A stretch of DNA of 64,000 nucleotides from JAGOUA01 sp964428975 (GCA_964428975.1 CAYSAI010000001.1:186001-250000), one strand, 5' to 3'. Shown: positions 43,550 through 53,754, numbered from the stretch's first letter. The notes: generated by a model not told the origin, from the sequence alone. Made by a program: numbers and translations.

Positions 43550-43822
43550 ATGCCAAATTCCCACGCCGCTATCAAAGACCTGCGAAAAAATCATCGTCGC
43601 GCTGCTCGTAATGCTCGTCTTAAGACCCATATCAAGGCTCTTGATCGTGCGTGGAAGCCTCTTTTACAGGAAACGAAGGTGGGCGAGGCTGCCACTTCCG
43701 CTGTAAAAATTCTTCAGAAAATCGCGAGCAAAGGCGCAAAACAAGCGGTTATTCATCGCAACAAAGCCGCGCGTTTGATTTCTCGAGCTCATCGAGCGCT
43801 TCGCACCGCTGTTACGCAATAG
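43550..43822 (+). CDS. rpsT: Ribosomal protein S20
   Basis: 90 residues from ATG 43550; the upstream frame is leader. Typical S20 start PNSHAAIKDLRKNHRRAARNARLKT and C-terminal KGAKQAVIHRNKAARLISRAH. It binds 16S rRNA early in small-subunit assembly. A promoter lies 13 nt upstream, so the leader is only about six nt. It converges on holA through a shared hairpin. Confidence 0.95.
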   Translation: MPNSHAAIKDLRKNHRRAARNARLKTHIKALDRAWKPLLQETKVGEAATSAVKILQKIASKGAKQAVIHRNKAARLISRAHRALRTAVTQ

Positions 43823-43825
43823 ACC

Positions 43826-43853
43826 AAGAAATCCTCTTTTTAGAGGATTTCTT
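43826..43853. terminator. Bidirectional terminator between rpsT and holA
   Basis: Perfect 12-bp stem AAGAAATCCTCT/AGAGGATTTCTT with a 4-nt loop; A-rich and T-rich sides serve both strands. The holA stop codon lies inside it. Confidence 0.8.
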
Positions 43854-44685
43854 CATTGAGAGGGAACACCATTTCTTCCGCTTGTAGCAACCCTCTTCGT
43901 TGAAGAATCACCGTTTCAAGAACGCGACGCATACGTGCGTAGATCTTTTTTTGTTGTTCAAGCGACTGCTTTTTCCATTTATTCTTCACGAAAAATGGCA
44001 CACTTCCGTCTTCGACTCCTTCAAATATTCTCACACCTTGTCGCGCCTGCTGAAGAAGAAGCCCTGAGAGATCTTCTTCCCATGTGAGGCTCTCGCGTAG
44101 ACTCTCTCGTTCTTGAAAAAATGCATCGGATTTGGCAAAAGCAGACGTCTCTTCTTTTTTAAGCACCGGAAGGGTGTGTGTCGCACGATATTGCGGAAGC
44201 GCATGTACAAAAGTCCACGTATCTCCCTCGGATTCCTCCGCGAAACGCGCCAGTGCCTCATCCCACGCAAGACCTTCTTTTTCCACCAAGGTACGTGCCC
44301 ACGCTTGAAATGCTGCCCCGGAAAGCAGGGGGTGGGGATAGATGTGTACCTGTTTCCAGTTTTTTACACGTTTTTCCGCTTCTATAACAAGGTCTTCTTC
44401 CACAGAAACAACAATGACTTCATCACCTGTACGCGCAAGAATGGCTTCCGCGCGTTCCCAGTCCGCTTTCTTCCAAGAAGACACGAGGCCCGTCGCGCGA
44501 ATGAAACATTTCTTTGTAAATAACCCTCCTCCTGCTTGTCGTGCGATCGTTTCGAGCGCGCCTGCCGTCTCAATACATTCCACGGACCAGCCCGACGGAT
44601 CATGTTTCGCGCGAAAAGCCCTTTCAAGTTCATGTGCCTTTTGAAGTGCGCGATAGGAATCCGGCCCACTACACAATAAAAGCAT
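43840..44685 (-). CDS. holA: DNA polymerase III delta subunit-like protein
   Basis: 281 residues from ATG 44685, 2 nt after the polA stop. The N-terminus (MLLLCSGPDSYRALQKAHELERAF) matches the delta-subunit opening, and the middle has KRVKNWKQVHIYPHPLLSGAAFQAW like the clamp-loader linker. The C-terminal helical part includes LEQQKKIYARMRRVLETVI. Delta opens the beta clamp. Homology is by pattern only, so the name is moderately secure. The polA-holA arrangement is compact. Confidence 0.65.
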   Translation of the reverse strand: MLLLCSGPDSYRALQKAHELERAFRAKHDPSGWSVECIETAGALETIARQAGGGLFTKKCFIRATGLVSSWKKADWERAEAILARTGDEVIVVSVEEDLVIEAEKRVKNWKQVHIYPHPLLSGAAFQAWARTLVEKEGLAWDEALARFAEESEGDTWTFVHALPQYRATHTLPVLKKEETSAFAKSDAFFQERESLRESLTWEEDLSGLLLQQARQGVRIFEGVEDGSVPFFVKNKWKKQSLEQQKKIYARMRRVLETVILQRRGLLQAEEMVFPLNEEIL

Positions 44686-44687
44686 AG

Positions 44688-47300
44688 TTAAAGCGCGTGA
44701 AGCTGCCCCCAAGTAGGCCCCGCTTTTGCCTCCACTTCTAAAATAACGCCTATATCCGCCACATCTCGCATCATCGGCACGATGTGTTGCGCCAGCACCT
44801 GCACCTCATCTTCCGCAACCTCAAACACAAGTTCGTCATGCACTTGAAGGAGAAGTTTCGCGGTTTTTGACCAACGAGGAAGCTCTTTCCTTAGCGAAAT
44901 CATCGCAAGCTTGAGAATATCCGCCTCCGTGCCCTGAATAGGCATGTTGATCGCCATACGCTCTGCTTGCGCGCGCACAGCCGGCATTCGAGCGTGAATT
45001 TCCGGGATCGGACGTCTCCTTCCAAACCACGTTTCAACATAGCCGTTCGTTCTTGCCTGCGTTTTTACCTCTTCAAGATAGTCGTGCAGTCGAGAATAGA
45101 CCGAAAAATAGCGATCAATAAAATCTTTTGCCTCTTGAAAGCTGACACCTGCGCCCGCAGAGAGTCCAAATGCTCCTTGACCAAAGAGCACGCCGAAATT
45201 CACCGCTTTTGCGGCACGACGCTGATCGGTTGTCACTTCTTCAAAGGGAATCCGCCACATGGCCGCGGCTGTCGCCTTATGCACATCTTTTCCCTCCTTA
45301 AAGACCTGTAAAAGCGCTTGATCTTTCGCAAGAGCCGCAGCAATACGCAGCTCGATTTGCGAATAATCGCAAGAAAGCAAGAGCTTGCCCGGAGGAGCGA
45401 TGAACACCTCGCGCATCTGACGACCAAATTCCGTACGAATCGGAATGTTTTGGAGGTTTGGATCTGTGGAAGAAAGTCTTCCCGTACTCGCGAGCGCCTG
45501 ATGAAAGGTGGTATGTACCCGACTTTGATGGTCTGCGAGACTCGGCAGGGGAAGTACATACGTAGAAAGAAGCTTCGCTGCTTCGCGATGTTGTTCGATA
45601 AACTCGATCATTGGGTGCTGCCCTCGAAGCTTGTCGAGTTCGCTCGAAGCGGTAGAATACCCTTTTTTTCCCTTCTTAATACCTGCCACGGGAAGATGTA
45701 GCTCTTGAAAAAGAATGTTCGCGAGCTGCAGGGGTGAAGCGGGGTTGAACGTGTGCCCAACAAGCTGTTCCATTTGCTCCTGTAAAGAACGTAGGCTTGC
45801 AGAAAATGTATGTTTTAGCTTTGCGAGCGCATCTTGATCAATCAGAATACCCGCGCGTTCCATCGAAACAAGTACGGAAATAAGAGGGATTTCCATCGTT
45901 TTTAAGAGATGCAGCAGGCCTCGCTCCTCTAAACGCACCTCCAAAAGAGGGGCAAGGCGCGCGAGCGCAATCACACGTTCTTCCACACGAAGCGGCGTTT
46001 TCGTAGGAAGATACGCGGCGAGAATCGTTTCGAACGAAGGCTCTGGGACATTCGCCTCGAGAAGATACGCAGCGAGAAGAACGTCTTGTTTGCAGGTTGT
46101 AAGCGCAATTCCCGCATCTGCAAGCACGTGAAATGCGCGTTTTGCGTCGTACCACACGCTCTCCGCTTCTCGTTCATGAAGGAGCGTTTCGAGCTCTTGT
46201 TGCTGCTTCCACACAGCTCCAGCGAGTAATGCAACATCGCCATTTTCTGTGCCAATCCAGAGCTCTGGCGACATCATCGCCCCTCCAGAAACGATCTCAA
46301 ACCCAAGAACACCCGTATGTGCGCCGAACCAGCTTCTCGCCTCTTCCATTGAAGAAAGGTTCGTAAAAACAACGTTTGTGCGTTTCTCTGTTTCTTCCAT
46401 TCCTTGTAGGGGAATGGGTGCATTTTTCTCTCCTTTTTTCTCGATCTTCATCAGCGATCGAAAGCCATATGTTCGTAAAAACTGCTGAAACATCTCATTT
46501 TGAGGATCGATCGCCGTTTTTTGTACCTGCCATGAGAGCGGTACGTCCGTTCGAAGGGTGATGAGCGAGCGTAAGCCCTCGAGCTCACCCTCTCCTTCAA
46601 GAAGCGCCTTGCGCTGACGAGGCGTCATCGTCGAATCCGTTTGACGCGCCGCGACGTACACCTGATCCACCGAACCGTACCGCGCAAGAAGTTCTTTCGC
46701 CCCCTTCTCGCCAATTCCCTTAATTCCCGGAATATTATCCGATACATCTCCGCGAAGCATTTTATAGTCAATCATCTGTTGCGGAGTCAGGTCGAAGAGT
46801 TGTTGCATGTTTTCTGTCGTAATTTCGGCTGTATCGAGCATTCCTTTCCGAAAAAGACGCACAACAATTCCTGGTTCAATCAACTGAAGAAGGTCGCGAT
46901 CGCCGGTAAAAATAGACACGTCCCATCCTTCGACGCACGCCTGTTTAGCGAGCGTGCCAATCACATCATCCGCCTCAAATCCCTCGGATGAAAGCGAGGG
47001 AATGCCGAGCATTCGCAGCCCTTCCTGCACAAGAGGAATCTGTTCGTAGAGCGCTTCGTCTTTGCGTTCACGCTGCGCTTTATACGCCCCAAACGCTTCG
47101 TGACGAAAGGTTGGCCCGTCTAAATCCCAACACGCGACGCACGCATCGGGCGTTTCTTGCTCGAACGTTCGAAGCGTCATGAGAAGCACCCCGTAGAGCG
47201 CATTCACGATCTTTCCCGAAGGAGCGGTGAGCGGCGGAAAAGCGTGCCACGCGCGATGAAGAAGAGCGTTTGCATCGAGTAAGAAGAGTCGCGGTTTCAT
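44688..47300 (-). CDS. polA: DNA polymerase I
   Basis: 870 residues. N-terminal 5'-3' exonuclease (about 1-290) with SDNIPGIKGIGEKGA, then a degenerate 3'-5' exonuclease-like region in which the usual DxE is replaced (GFEIVS), so proofreading is probably lost. The polymerase domain has DYSQIELRIAAALAKD (motif A, about 643) and QVHDELVFEV (motif C, about 818). It fills gaps and removes RNA primers. TAGGCT ends 6 nt before the ATG. Confidence 0.95.
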   Translation of the reverse strand: MKPRLFLLDANALLHRAWHAFPPLTAPSGKIVNALYGVLLMTLRTFEQETPDACVACWDLDGPTFRHEAFGAYKAQRERKDEALYEQIPLVQEGLRMLGIPSLSSEGFEADDVIGTLAKQACVEGWDVSIFTGDRDLLQLIEPGIVVRLFRKGMLDTAEITTENMQQLFDLTPQQMIDYKMLRGDVSDNIPGIKGIGEKGAKELLARYGSVDQVYVAARQTDSTMTPRQRKALLEGEGELEGLRSLITLRTDVPLSWQVQKTAIDPQNEMFQQFLRTYGFRSLMKIEKKGEKNAPIPLQGMEETEKRTNVVFTNLSSMEEARSWFGAHTGVLGFEIVSGGAMMSPELWIGTENGDVALLAGAVWKQQQELETLLHEREAESVWYDAKRAFHVLADAGIALTTCKQDVLLAAYLLEANVPEPSFETILAAYLPTKTPLRVEERVIALARLAPLLEVRLEERGLLHLLKTMEIPLISVLVSMERAGILIDQDALAKLKHTFSASLRSLQEQMEQLVGHTFNPASPLQLANILFQELHLPVAGIKKGKKGYSTASSELDKLRGQHPMIEFIEQHREAAKLLSTYVLPLPSLADHQSRVHTTFHQALASTGRLSSTDPNLQNIPIRTEFGRQMREVFIAPPGKLLLSCDYSQIELRIAAALAKDQALLQVFKEGKDVHKATAAAMWRIPFEEVTTDQRRAAKAVNFGVLFGQGAFGLSAGAGVSFQEAKDFIDRYFSVYSRLHDYLEEVKTQARTNGYVETWFGRRRPIPEIHARMPAVRAQAERMAINMPIQGTEADILKLAMISLRKELPRWSKTAKLLLQVHDELVFEVAEDEVQVLAQHIVPMMRDVADIGVILEVEAKAGPTWGQLHAL

Positions 47301-47316
47301 AAAACGAGCCTAACAC

Positions 47317-47350
47317 AAAAACACCCCGTGGACAGGATGGGGTGTTTTTT
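47317..47350 (-). terminator. Terminator after tRNA-Cys
   Basis: Stem AAAAACACCCC/GGGGTGTTTTT (11 bp) just downstream of tRNA-Cys and just upstream of polA's promoter region. Confidence 0.75.
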
Positions 47351-47351
47351 C

Positions 47352-47426
<75 letters not shown>

Positions 47427-47433
47427 CATTCTT

Positions 47434-47475
47434 TTAGGACTTCCGCGTTTGGCGATCTTTGACAGTCTCCGCGCT
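47434..47475. repeat. Fragment of the palindromic element family
   Basis: AGGACTTCCGCGTTTGGCG followed by ATCT and CAG-TCTCCG matches one end of the element at 22914 with a few changes. Only one end is present. Confidence 0.5.
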
Positions 47476-47491
47476 CGCATCCTAACAGAAC

Positions 47492-47520
47492 AAAAACCCC
47501 TGATCAAATCAGGGGTTTTT
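47492..47520. terminator. Terminator of the 3D-domain gene
   Basis: Perfect 12-bp stem AAAAACCCCTGA/TCAGGGGTTTTT with a 5-nt loop, 2 nt after the stop codon; usable on both strands. Confidence 0.85.
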
Positions 47521-47521
47521 C

Positions 47522-48070
47522 TTATTTCGCGAAAGCGAGTGCTTGCTTTGCTTGAAGCGCAGCGGCTCGTTTTGCCTCCGCACGTTTTGTATACAGCGAT
47601 TTTCCGTCTCCAAATGAAAGCACTTCAATCTTGACGTTTCGGCGAATACCGAATGTTTTTGCCTGGGTTTTTGTATACATCCACACATCCATACGAGCGG
47701 AATATCTCGCGTTCATACGATCATGTACGGTGAATACTTTCTCTCCAAAAAGCGCTGGAATACGTACTTTCGTTCCAAAAGGAAGGATATTCGTTGCCAC
47801 CATGCCATCGTACGTCGTTGTGCCATCAGCCGCGATAAAGGGGTCTGCATCACATTCGTCTACCGATGAGGTGTAAGCCGTCATCGCCATGGTATACGTA
47901 CGCACGGGTTTAGGTACGGGCGTTTGCACAGGTGTCGGATTGTCAGATGTAGACACAGGGAGCGTTTCTTCCGTAGAAGCCTGCGCTAAAGCCGTTGGCA
48001 TGGACGCAAGCCCAAGAACCAGCGACAATAGAGTAGCGATTATTCGACGAATCCAGAGGGTGGTGATCAT
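47522..48070 (-). CDS. Secreted 3D-domain protein
   Basis: 182 residues from ATG 48070. Signal peptide to about residue 30 (ALAQA), a Pro/Thr linker, then a 3D domain (about 60-155). The domain has the conserved ATNILPFGTKVRIPALFGEKVFTVHDRM, ending in the Asp-containing RMDVWMYTKTQAKTFG. 3D-domain proteins resemble lytic transglycosylase cores and act on peptidoglycan. The tail is a charged Ala-rich helix. The promoter is near-consensus. Confidence 0.85.
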   Translation of the reverse strand: MITTLWIRRIIATLLSLVLGLASMPTALAQASTEETLPVSTSDNPTPVQTPVPKPVRTYTMAMTAYTSSVDECDADPFIAADGTTTYDGMVATNILPFGTKVRIPALFGEKVFTVHDRMNARYSARMDVWMYTKTQAKTFGIRRNVKIEVLSFGDGKSLYTKRAEAKRAAALQAKQALAFAK

Positions 48071-48137
48071 AGATGGGAAAAACTGACATCTTTCTTGTGG
48101 AAGTTCCATCAAGAAAGAGCGTCAGCTTGGAACCAAC

Positions 48138-48166
48138 ATCTTAGCAGAAATCCTCCTGTTTGTCAA
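48138..48166 (-). promoter_or_regulatory. Promoter of the 3D-domain gene
   Basis: On the minus strand: TTGACA, 17-bp spacer, TAAGAT; leader about 60 nt. Confidence 0.65.
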
Positions 48167-48214
48167 TCCGATACTCCTATTTCTTGGCTAAAATAAGCGA
48201 TTTTACACCACCTT

Positions 48215-50791
48215 ATGCCCTCTCATTTTCCGACGCATCGACGTTTTCTCACGTACATTCTCACACATAAAAAACGTCTTGCTTTGTGGATGATTGGTGG
48301 CATGTGTGCGCTGTTTTTTAGCGGAAGTGTCGCGCTTCTGCTTTTCGCTGCTTGGGTAAGTAAAGATCTTCCACGCCCAAACGAGCTTTCTGCGCGAAAC
48401 AGCCCTCAATCGACGAAAATTTATGATCGAACGGGGGAAGTTCTTCTCTATGAGGTACATGGCGGTGAGCGGCGAACGCTTGTTCCTATCGATAAAATTC
48501 CTCTTGTGATGCAACACGCGACCGTCGCCATCGAAGATCGTCGTTTTTACGAACATCATGGGGTGGATTGGCTTGGTCTTGTACGCGCCGTCGTACGAAA
48601 CGGTCTCCGCGGACAGGGTCCGAAGGGGACTTCCACGCTTACGCAACAACTTGTACGTAATACCATTATCGTGAATGAGCGCAGCTACCTTCGTAAGCTC
48701 AAAGAGATGATTCTCTCTCTTCAAATCGAACGTACGTACACAAAAGAACAGGTTCTTCAGATGTATTTGAACGAAGTGCCCTACGGTTCAACCCTCTACG
48801 GCATTGAAGCGGCGACGCTCGCCTATTTCAACAAGTCTTCGCAAGAGCTCACGCTTGATGAGGCGACGCTCCTTGCGTCTATCCCGCAAGCGCCAGACCG
48901 TCTCTCGCCCTATGGCACCGGCCTTCGTGGAGATAACCGCCCTCAACTCGTCGCGCGACAACATCTCGTGATAGACAAAATGCGGGAGCAGAATTTTATT
49001 ACCGAGGAACAAGCGCGTGACGCGAAAGCTACGGACACGCTCAAAAAACTTCAGCCGCAGCGACTTGGTTCTATTAAAGCACCTCATTTTGTGATGTATG
49101 TGCGCGGCCTCCTCTCGGAACGCTTTGCGGAAGAGGGTGGTCTTCGGTATGTGGAGCAGAGTGGTCTTAAGGTGATCACCTCTCTTGATTGGAAGCTTCA
49201 AGAAAAAGCAGAGAAGATGGTAAGCGAGTGGGTGGAGAAAAATGGTGCAAAGTATCAGTTTAATAATGCCGCTCTCGTATCCCTTGATCCAACGAATGGC
49301 GAAATTCTCACTATGGTGGGCTCTGCGGACTATTTTAACAACGAAATTGAGGGAAAGGTGAACGTTACGCTCGCCCCTCGACAACCTGGATCAAGCTTTA
49401 AACCCATCGTGTATGCTGCTGCCTTCGCGAAGGGGTATCTTCCACAAACAGAGGTGTACGATACACTCACGAACTTCCCGACGGATGGTCGCTCATACGA
49501 ACCGCGCAACTATAACCTGCGCGAATACGGCGTTGTCAGTTTACGAAAAGCCCTTCAGGGATCATTAAATATCCCTGCGGTGAAAGTACTGTATCTGGTA
49601 GGCATAGGCCAAGCGCTCGATTTTGCAGAGAATCTTGGCTACACCACGTTCAAAGAGCGTTCGCGCTTTGGTTTAGCGCTCGTTCTTGGTGGGGGAGAAG
49701 TAACGCCTCTTGAACACACCCACGCCTTTTCCGCTTTTGCGAACGATGGCATACAAGCTCCCACAACGCCTCTTCTTCGCGTGGAAGATGCGAAAGGAGC
49801 ATCTCTTTTTACCGCAGATCGCTCAACGAGACGTGTTCTTGATCCACAAGTTCCACGCCTTCTCTCGGATGTTCTTACGGATAATGTCGCGCGTACGTAC
49901 ATCTTCGGTTCAAGCAATCGCCTTACCCTTCCCGATCGGCCTGTAGCCGTCAAAACAGGAACGACGAGCGATTATCATGACGCGTGGACGATTGGCTACA
50001 CACCAAACCTTGTAACGACTGTATGGGTAGGAAATACGCGGCGCGTTCCCATGAAGGCGGGCGCAGATAGCTCGACCGTTGCTGCACCTTTATGGCAAAA
50101 TTTCATGAAAGAAGCGACAAAAGATCGTCCAAAAACCGCTTTTCAAAAACCAGAACCGCCCACAACCGATCGCGCGGCGCTTCTTGGACGTGTGCTTCTC
50201 AAAAAACTTCGCATTGATAAAGCAACAGATCTTCTCGCGCACGAGTTTACCCCTCCAGAACAAGTGGAAGAGCGTTCCTATCTTGAACCGCACGATCTCC
50301 TTTCCTATCTCGAAAAAGATGATCCGCTTGGCGAACCACCGACCAATCCAGCGAGCGATCCCCATTTTTCAGCATGGGAAGCGGGTGTTCGTTCATGGCT
50401 TGAACGCACGCACGCAAGCACGACTGCTCAAGCACCTACGCTCACAAGCGCGATATTTGATCCGGCAAATGCCCCTGTGATCAATGTCTTGGAACCGGTC
50501 AATCAATCTGTTCTTACGAGTTCATTCCTTCCAATCAATCTCAATGTGAGCGCCCCTCGAGGTGTTACGAGCGTTCATGTCGCGCTTGGTGAGCATGATC
50601 TTGGAACGGTAAAAAATGGTCCTCCTTGGGTTTTTGGATTTCCTCTTTCCACGGATATTCCGAATGGATTTTACGATCTCACCTTCACCGCGCGTGATGA
50701 CGTAGGGAACAGCACGAAACACACGATTACCATTCAAATTGATCGCTCGATTGAACCAATGCTCTTTCCTGAACCAGAAATCTCTATTTAG
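48215..50791 (+). CDS. Class A penicillin-binding protein (PBP1a-type)
   Basis: 858 residues. Short cytoplasmic start, one membrane helix (about 25-48), and a GT51 glycosyltransferase domain with EDRRFYEHHGVDW (about 106) and GTSTLTQQLVRN. The transpeptidase domain has PGSSFKP (SxxK, about 392), SLN and KTGTT (about 579). A C-terminal beta-sandwich (about 760-850, INVLEPVNQSVL...VHVALGE) is probably an Ig-like extension. It polymerises and cross-links peptidoglycan. It is divergent from the 3D-domain gene. Confidence 0.94.
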   Translation: MPSHFPTHRRFLTYILTHKKRLALWMIGGMCALFFSGSVALLLFAAWVSKDLPRPNELSARNSPQSTKIYDRTGEVLLYEVHGGERRTLVPIDKIPLVMQHATVAIEDRRFYEHHGVDWLGLVRAVVRNGLRGQGPKGTSTLTQQLVRNTIIVNERSYLRKLKEMILSLQIERTYTKEQVLQMYLNEVPYGSTLYGIEAATLAYFNKSSQELTLDEATLLASIPQAPDRLSPYGTGLRGDNRPQLVARQHLVIDKMREQNFITEEQARDAKATDTLKKLQPQRLGSIKAPHFVMYVRGLLSERFAEEGGLRYVEQSGLKVITSLDWKLQEKAEKMVSEWVEKNGAKYQFNNAALVSLDPTNGEILTMVGSADYFNNEIEGKVNVTLAPRQPGSSFKPIVYAAAFAKGYLPQTEVYDTLTNFPTDGRSYEPRNYNLREYGVVSLRKALQGSLNIPAVKVLYLVGIGQALDFAENLGYTTFKERSRFGLALVLGGGEVTPLEHTHAFSAFANDGIQAPTTPLLRVEDAKGASLFTADRSTRRVLDPQVPRLLSDVLTDNVARTYIFGSSNRLTLPDRPVAVKTGTTSDYHDAWTIGYTPNLVTTVWVGNTRRVPMKAGADSSTVAAPLWQNFMKEATKDRPKTAFQKPEPPTTDRAALLGRVLLKKLRIDKATDLLAHEFTPPEQVEERSYLEPHDLLSYLEKDDPLGEPPTNPASDPHFSAWEAGVRSWLERTHASTTAQAPTLTSAIFDPANAPVINVLEPVNQSVLTSSFLPINLNVSAPRGVTSVHVALGEHDLGTVKNGPPWVFGFPLSTDIPNGFYDLTFTARDDVGNSTKHTITIQIDRSIEPMLFPEPEISI

Positions 50792-50804
50792 GACGTAAGT
50801 CCTC

Positions 50805-51944
50805 CTATTGTCGAATAGGCATGACGATATATTGGAACATGCCTACAGACGCTTCCGTAGGACGAAGAACGACGGGATTCATCGCGTCTATAACCTGAAA
50901 CACGACTTTTTCCCCCGTCATGGCGTTTAATCCGTCCATCACATATTTATAGTTGAGCAGTACTTTATTCGCTTCACCCTGCACATCTGCTGGAATTTCT
51001 GCTGTATGCGTGCCCGTTCCTGAATCAGCCGAGGTGATTACAAGCGAGCCCTGACGCACTTCGACATGCACATCGTACAATCCCTGACGCGCGAAAAGTG
51101 ACGCAGCACGAATTGCTTTCCCCACTTCCTGACGCGAAACCGTGGCCGTGGTTTTAAACTGGGTGGGGATAATCTGTCGATAATCAGGGAATGACCCGTC
51201 GATTAAACGGGATACGAGCTCTACATTCCCGTAACTCACCACAAACTGACTCTCTGCCATCTGCCAACCCACCGTTTCTGGCACACCAACCTCGTCTTTA
51301 TACGCGCCAAGCAGTCGTCCAACCTCGCTCATCGCACGCGAAGGAACGATGCACTTGCTTACTTGGTCTCCAGAGCCGCTCTCAAGAGCCACCACGCGTT
51401 CTGAAAGACGATACGAGTCCGTCGCAGCAAAGACACACCGGTCATGCCCGCTGACCTCTCCTTGAAAGAAACAGGCGACACCCGCGAGTTCTGGACGCGA
51501 TTCAGAAAGAGAAGCGGCGAAGGCGACCTGTGAAATAGCCTCACGAAGCGTTGAAGCTTTCAAGGTATATCCCCCTCCTGTGACAAGCTTGGGGATAAAA
51601 GGAAACTCCGCTGCGGATAATCCCTTCATTTTTGTTGTTTTTCCATCCGCTTTAATCTCAAGCGTATCCCCTTCTACGGAAAGTTCAATTTTTCCTGGAG
51701 AAAGCAAACCTACATAATCTTGAAAAAGCTTCGCAGGAACCGTAAACGATCCTTCCTGCTCGATACGTCCTCGTACAAGCGCCGAAACGGACATTTCGAG
51801 GTTCGTGGTAGAGAGTTTCAAGTTTCCCTCTTCTGTTTTGACTAATACATGACTTAAAATAGGAAGATTGGGGCTTTTCCCCGCCGTGTGTCCAACGAGA
51901 GCGAGTCCTTGGACAAGGTTTTCCTGTGTGCAGGCGAATTTCAT
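50805..51944 (-). CDS. dnaN: DNA polymerase III beta sliding clamp
   Basis: 379 residues from ATG 51944 (the longer frame reads into the leader). Three-domain clamp sequence with the usual MKFACTQENLVQGLALV start and the C-terminal NPVVLRPTEASVGMFQYIVMPIR end that binds partner peptides. It tethers the replicase to DNA. Downstream of dnaA across the DnaA-box region. Confidence 0.95.
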   Translation of the reverse strand: MKFACTQENLVQGLALVGHTAGKSPNLPILSHVLVKTEEGNLKLSTTNLEMSVSALVRGRIEQEGSFTVPAKLFQDYVGLLSPGKIELSVEGDTLEIKADGKTTKMKGLSAAEFPFIPKLVTGGGYTLKASTLREAISQVAFAASLSESRPELAGVACFFQGEVSGHDRCVFAATDSYRLSERVVALESGSGDQVSKCIVPSRAMSEVGRLLGAYKDEVGVPETVGWQMAESQFVVSYGNVELVSRLIDGSFPDYRQIIPTQFKTTATVSRQEVGKAIRAASLFARQGLYDVHVEVRQGSLVITSADSGTGTHTAEIPADVQGEANKVLLNYKYVMDGLNAMTGEKVVFQVIDAMNPVVLRPTEASVGMFQYIVMPIRQ

Positions 51945-52229
51945 ACTCCTCTGTGTTGTATAGGATAGGTAAAAGAAAAACAACAGGAACAGTGGTAAGG
52001 GGTGTGAAGTCTGTGGAAAAACGAAGGTTTTAAGAGAAACATGGAGCAAGAAGAAAGAATTTCATCCGCAGAGAGGGTGAGGATGGAAGGTTAATGAACG
52101 GGGGATGCGTGTGGAAGATTTTTCCGAGCATATGTTCTCCACGGGATATCCTTATGATCCGCACACGTTTACGAACAGGCTTATCCACGGGGATAAGAGG
52201 GACTATCCTGTGGATGATTATGTGGATGA
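51945..52229. other. dnaA-dnaN spacer with DnaA-box-like sites
   Basis: 273-bp gap (extending slightly into dnaA) holding 9-mers resembling TTATCCACA: TTATCCACG at 52181-52189, TCATCCACA (minus) at 52209-52217 and TCATCCACA (minus) at 52221-52229, plus a looser match near 52106. One further box lies upstream of dnaA at 53686-53694. A second origin candidate beside the parS region. Confidence 0.45.
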
Positions 52230-53633
52230 AACGCCTTGATACAAACGATGACGAAGAGTAGAAAGATCGTTTTTCATCTGTTCATCCTGTTCCGCGAGTC
52301 CGCTGATCTTCGCACAGGCATGCATGGCGGTTGTATGGTCGCGCGAGCCAAGGTGGTCGCCGATCGCTGGAAAGGAGCACTTTAATTCTTCACGAAGAAG
52401 ATACATCGCGACCTGACGAGGGAGCGCGTAGCGACGTTCGCGGCTTTTTCCGAGCAAATCATCAAGAGAAAGGTCGTAGTGTTTTGTGATGATATCGAGG
52501 AGCACACGCGGCGTGAGAGTACGTTTGGCGCTTTGAGGGAGAAAACCTTGTAAAATAGGTTCAAGCGTTTGGAGAGAAGGAGGAATATTCTTGAATTGAT
52601 GGTAGGCGATCACTTTATTCAAGATACCCTCAAGTTCGCGAATGTTTGATTGTACCGCGCCCGCGATCACATGAAGAAGATCATTTCCGATAGGATAGTT
52701 CTTTTCACGGGCCTTTGTATCAAGGATAGCAACACGCGTCTCGAAATCAGGGCGCGAAATATCTGCCATCATTCCCCACTCAAAACGAGAAATAAGTCTT
52801 GCTTCGAGTGTTTGAAGCTCTTTTGGAGAACGATCGGAGGCAATCACAATCTGTTTATTGTTTTGATGAAGCGCGTTGAACGTATGAAAAAATTCTTCTT
52901 GCGTGCGTTCTTTGTCGCTTAAAAACTGAATGTCATCAATCAAAAGAACGTCTATCGTGCGATACTGATCTTTAAAATCGTTGCCGCGACCACTGCGAAC
53001 GGCAGCGATAAATTCGTTTGTAAACCGTTCAGAAGTCACGTAGCGCACCTTCGCATTCGGACGTTCAAGAAGCACATGATGCCCAATAGCCTGTAAAAGG
53101 TGAGTTTTTCCCATACCAGCGCCCCCATATACAAAGAGGGGGTTATACGATTCACCCGGACGTCCTGCCACGGCAATACACGCCGCATGAGCGAGTTCGT
53201 TGTTTTTTCCTACCACAAACGAATGAAATTGATAGCGAGGATTCAGGCCGATATCCATCCCATGAGAAGAATTCGTGTCGGCGACGGTTTGCGTACGAAA
53301 CGACGCGCTTAATGTTTCTTGTCCTATAGGAGAGTCGTTTGTTGGAATGGTGATATGCGTAACAGCCTCAAGAACTACGGCACTACGAGCCTCTTTTTTA
53401 TACGAAACTTCGCGAACATGCCCTTGGCTTGCATTGCGAAGCGCCTTCAAAATCATGTCGTTGTATTTGGTCTGAAGCCATGTTTTTGTCCAATCGTTTG
53501 GAACGCAGACACACACCTTGTGATCATCAATACCCCCGATAAATGTGTGTTTAAACCACGTCATGAAGTGGGCCTTGGGGAGGCTTAGCTCGAGCTCACC
53601 GAGAGCAGCTTGCCAAAGGGCTTGGGCATCCAT
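52218..53633 (-). CDS. dnaA: Chromosomal replication initiator DnaA
   Basis: 471 residues with all four domains: N-terminal helical domain, a flexible linker (about 95-120), an AAA+ core with Walker A GGAGMGKT (about 168-175) and Walker B DVLLIDDIQFL, and the C-terminal DNA-binding helix with GSRDHTTAMHAC (about 431). It melts the origin. Head-to-head with rpmH. Confidence 0.97.
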   Translation of the reverse strand: MDAQALWQAALGELELSLPKAHFMTWFKHTFIGGIDDHKVCVCVPNDWTKTWLQTKYNDMILKALRNASQGHVREVSYKKEARSAVVLEAVTHITIPTNDSPIGQETLSASFRTQTVADTNSSHGMDIGLNPRYQFHSFVVGKNNELAHAACIAVAGRPGESYNPLFVYGGAGMGKTHLLQAIGHHVLLERPNAKVRYVTSERFTNEFIAAVRSGRGNDFKDQYRTIDVLLIDDIQFLSDKERTQEEFFHTFNALHQNNKQIVIASDRSPKELQTLEARLISRFEWGMMADISRPDFETRVAILDTKAREKNYPIGNDLLHVIAGAVQSNIRELEGILNKVIAYHQFKNIPPSLQTLEPILQGFLPQSAKRTLTPRVLLDIITKHYDLSLDDLLGKSRERRYALPRQVAMYLLREELKCSFPAIGDHLGSRDHTTAMHACAKISGLAEQDEQMKNDLSTLRHRLYQGVSST

Positions 53634-53725
53634 ACAGATCGATCCTTTCAGTCGGATTTCGCCTTGTCAAACAAGGGCAAAACCCTGTGGATATCTTTAG
53701 AAAACAACCAAAACGGAAGCACTCC

Positions 53726-53754
53726 TTGCCAAAAAAGAAGCTTTTTGATAGCCT
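53726..53754 (+). promoter_or_regulatory. Promoter of rpmH
   Basis: TTGCCA, 17-bp spacer, TAGCCT; 14 nt to ATG 53769. Confidence 0.6.
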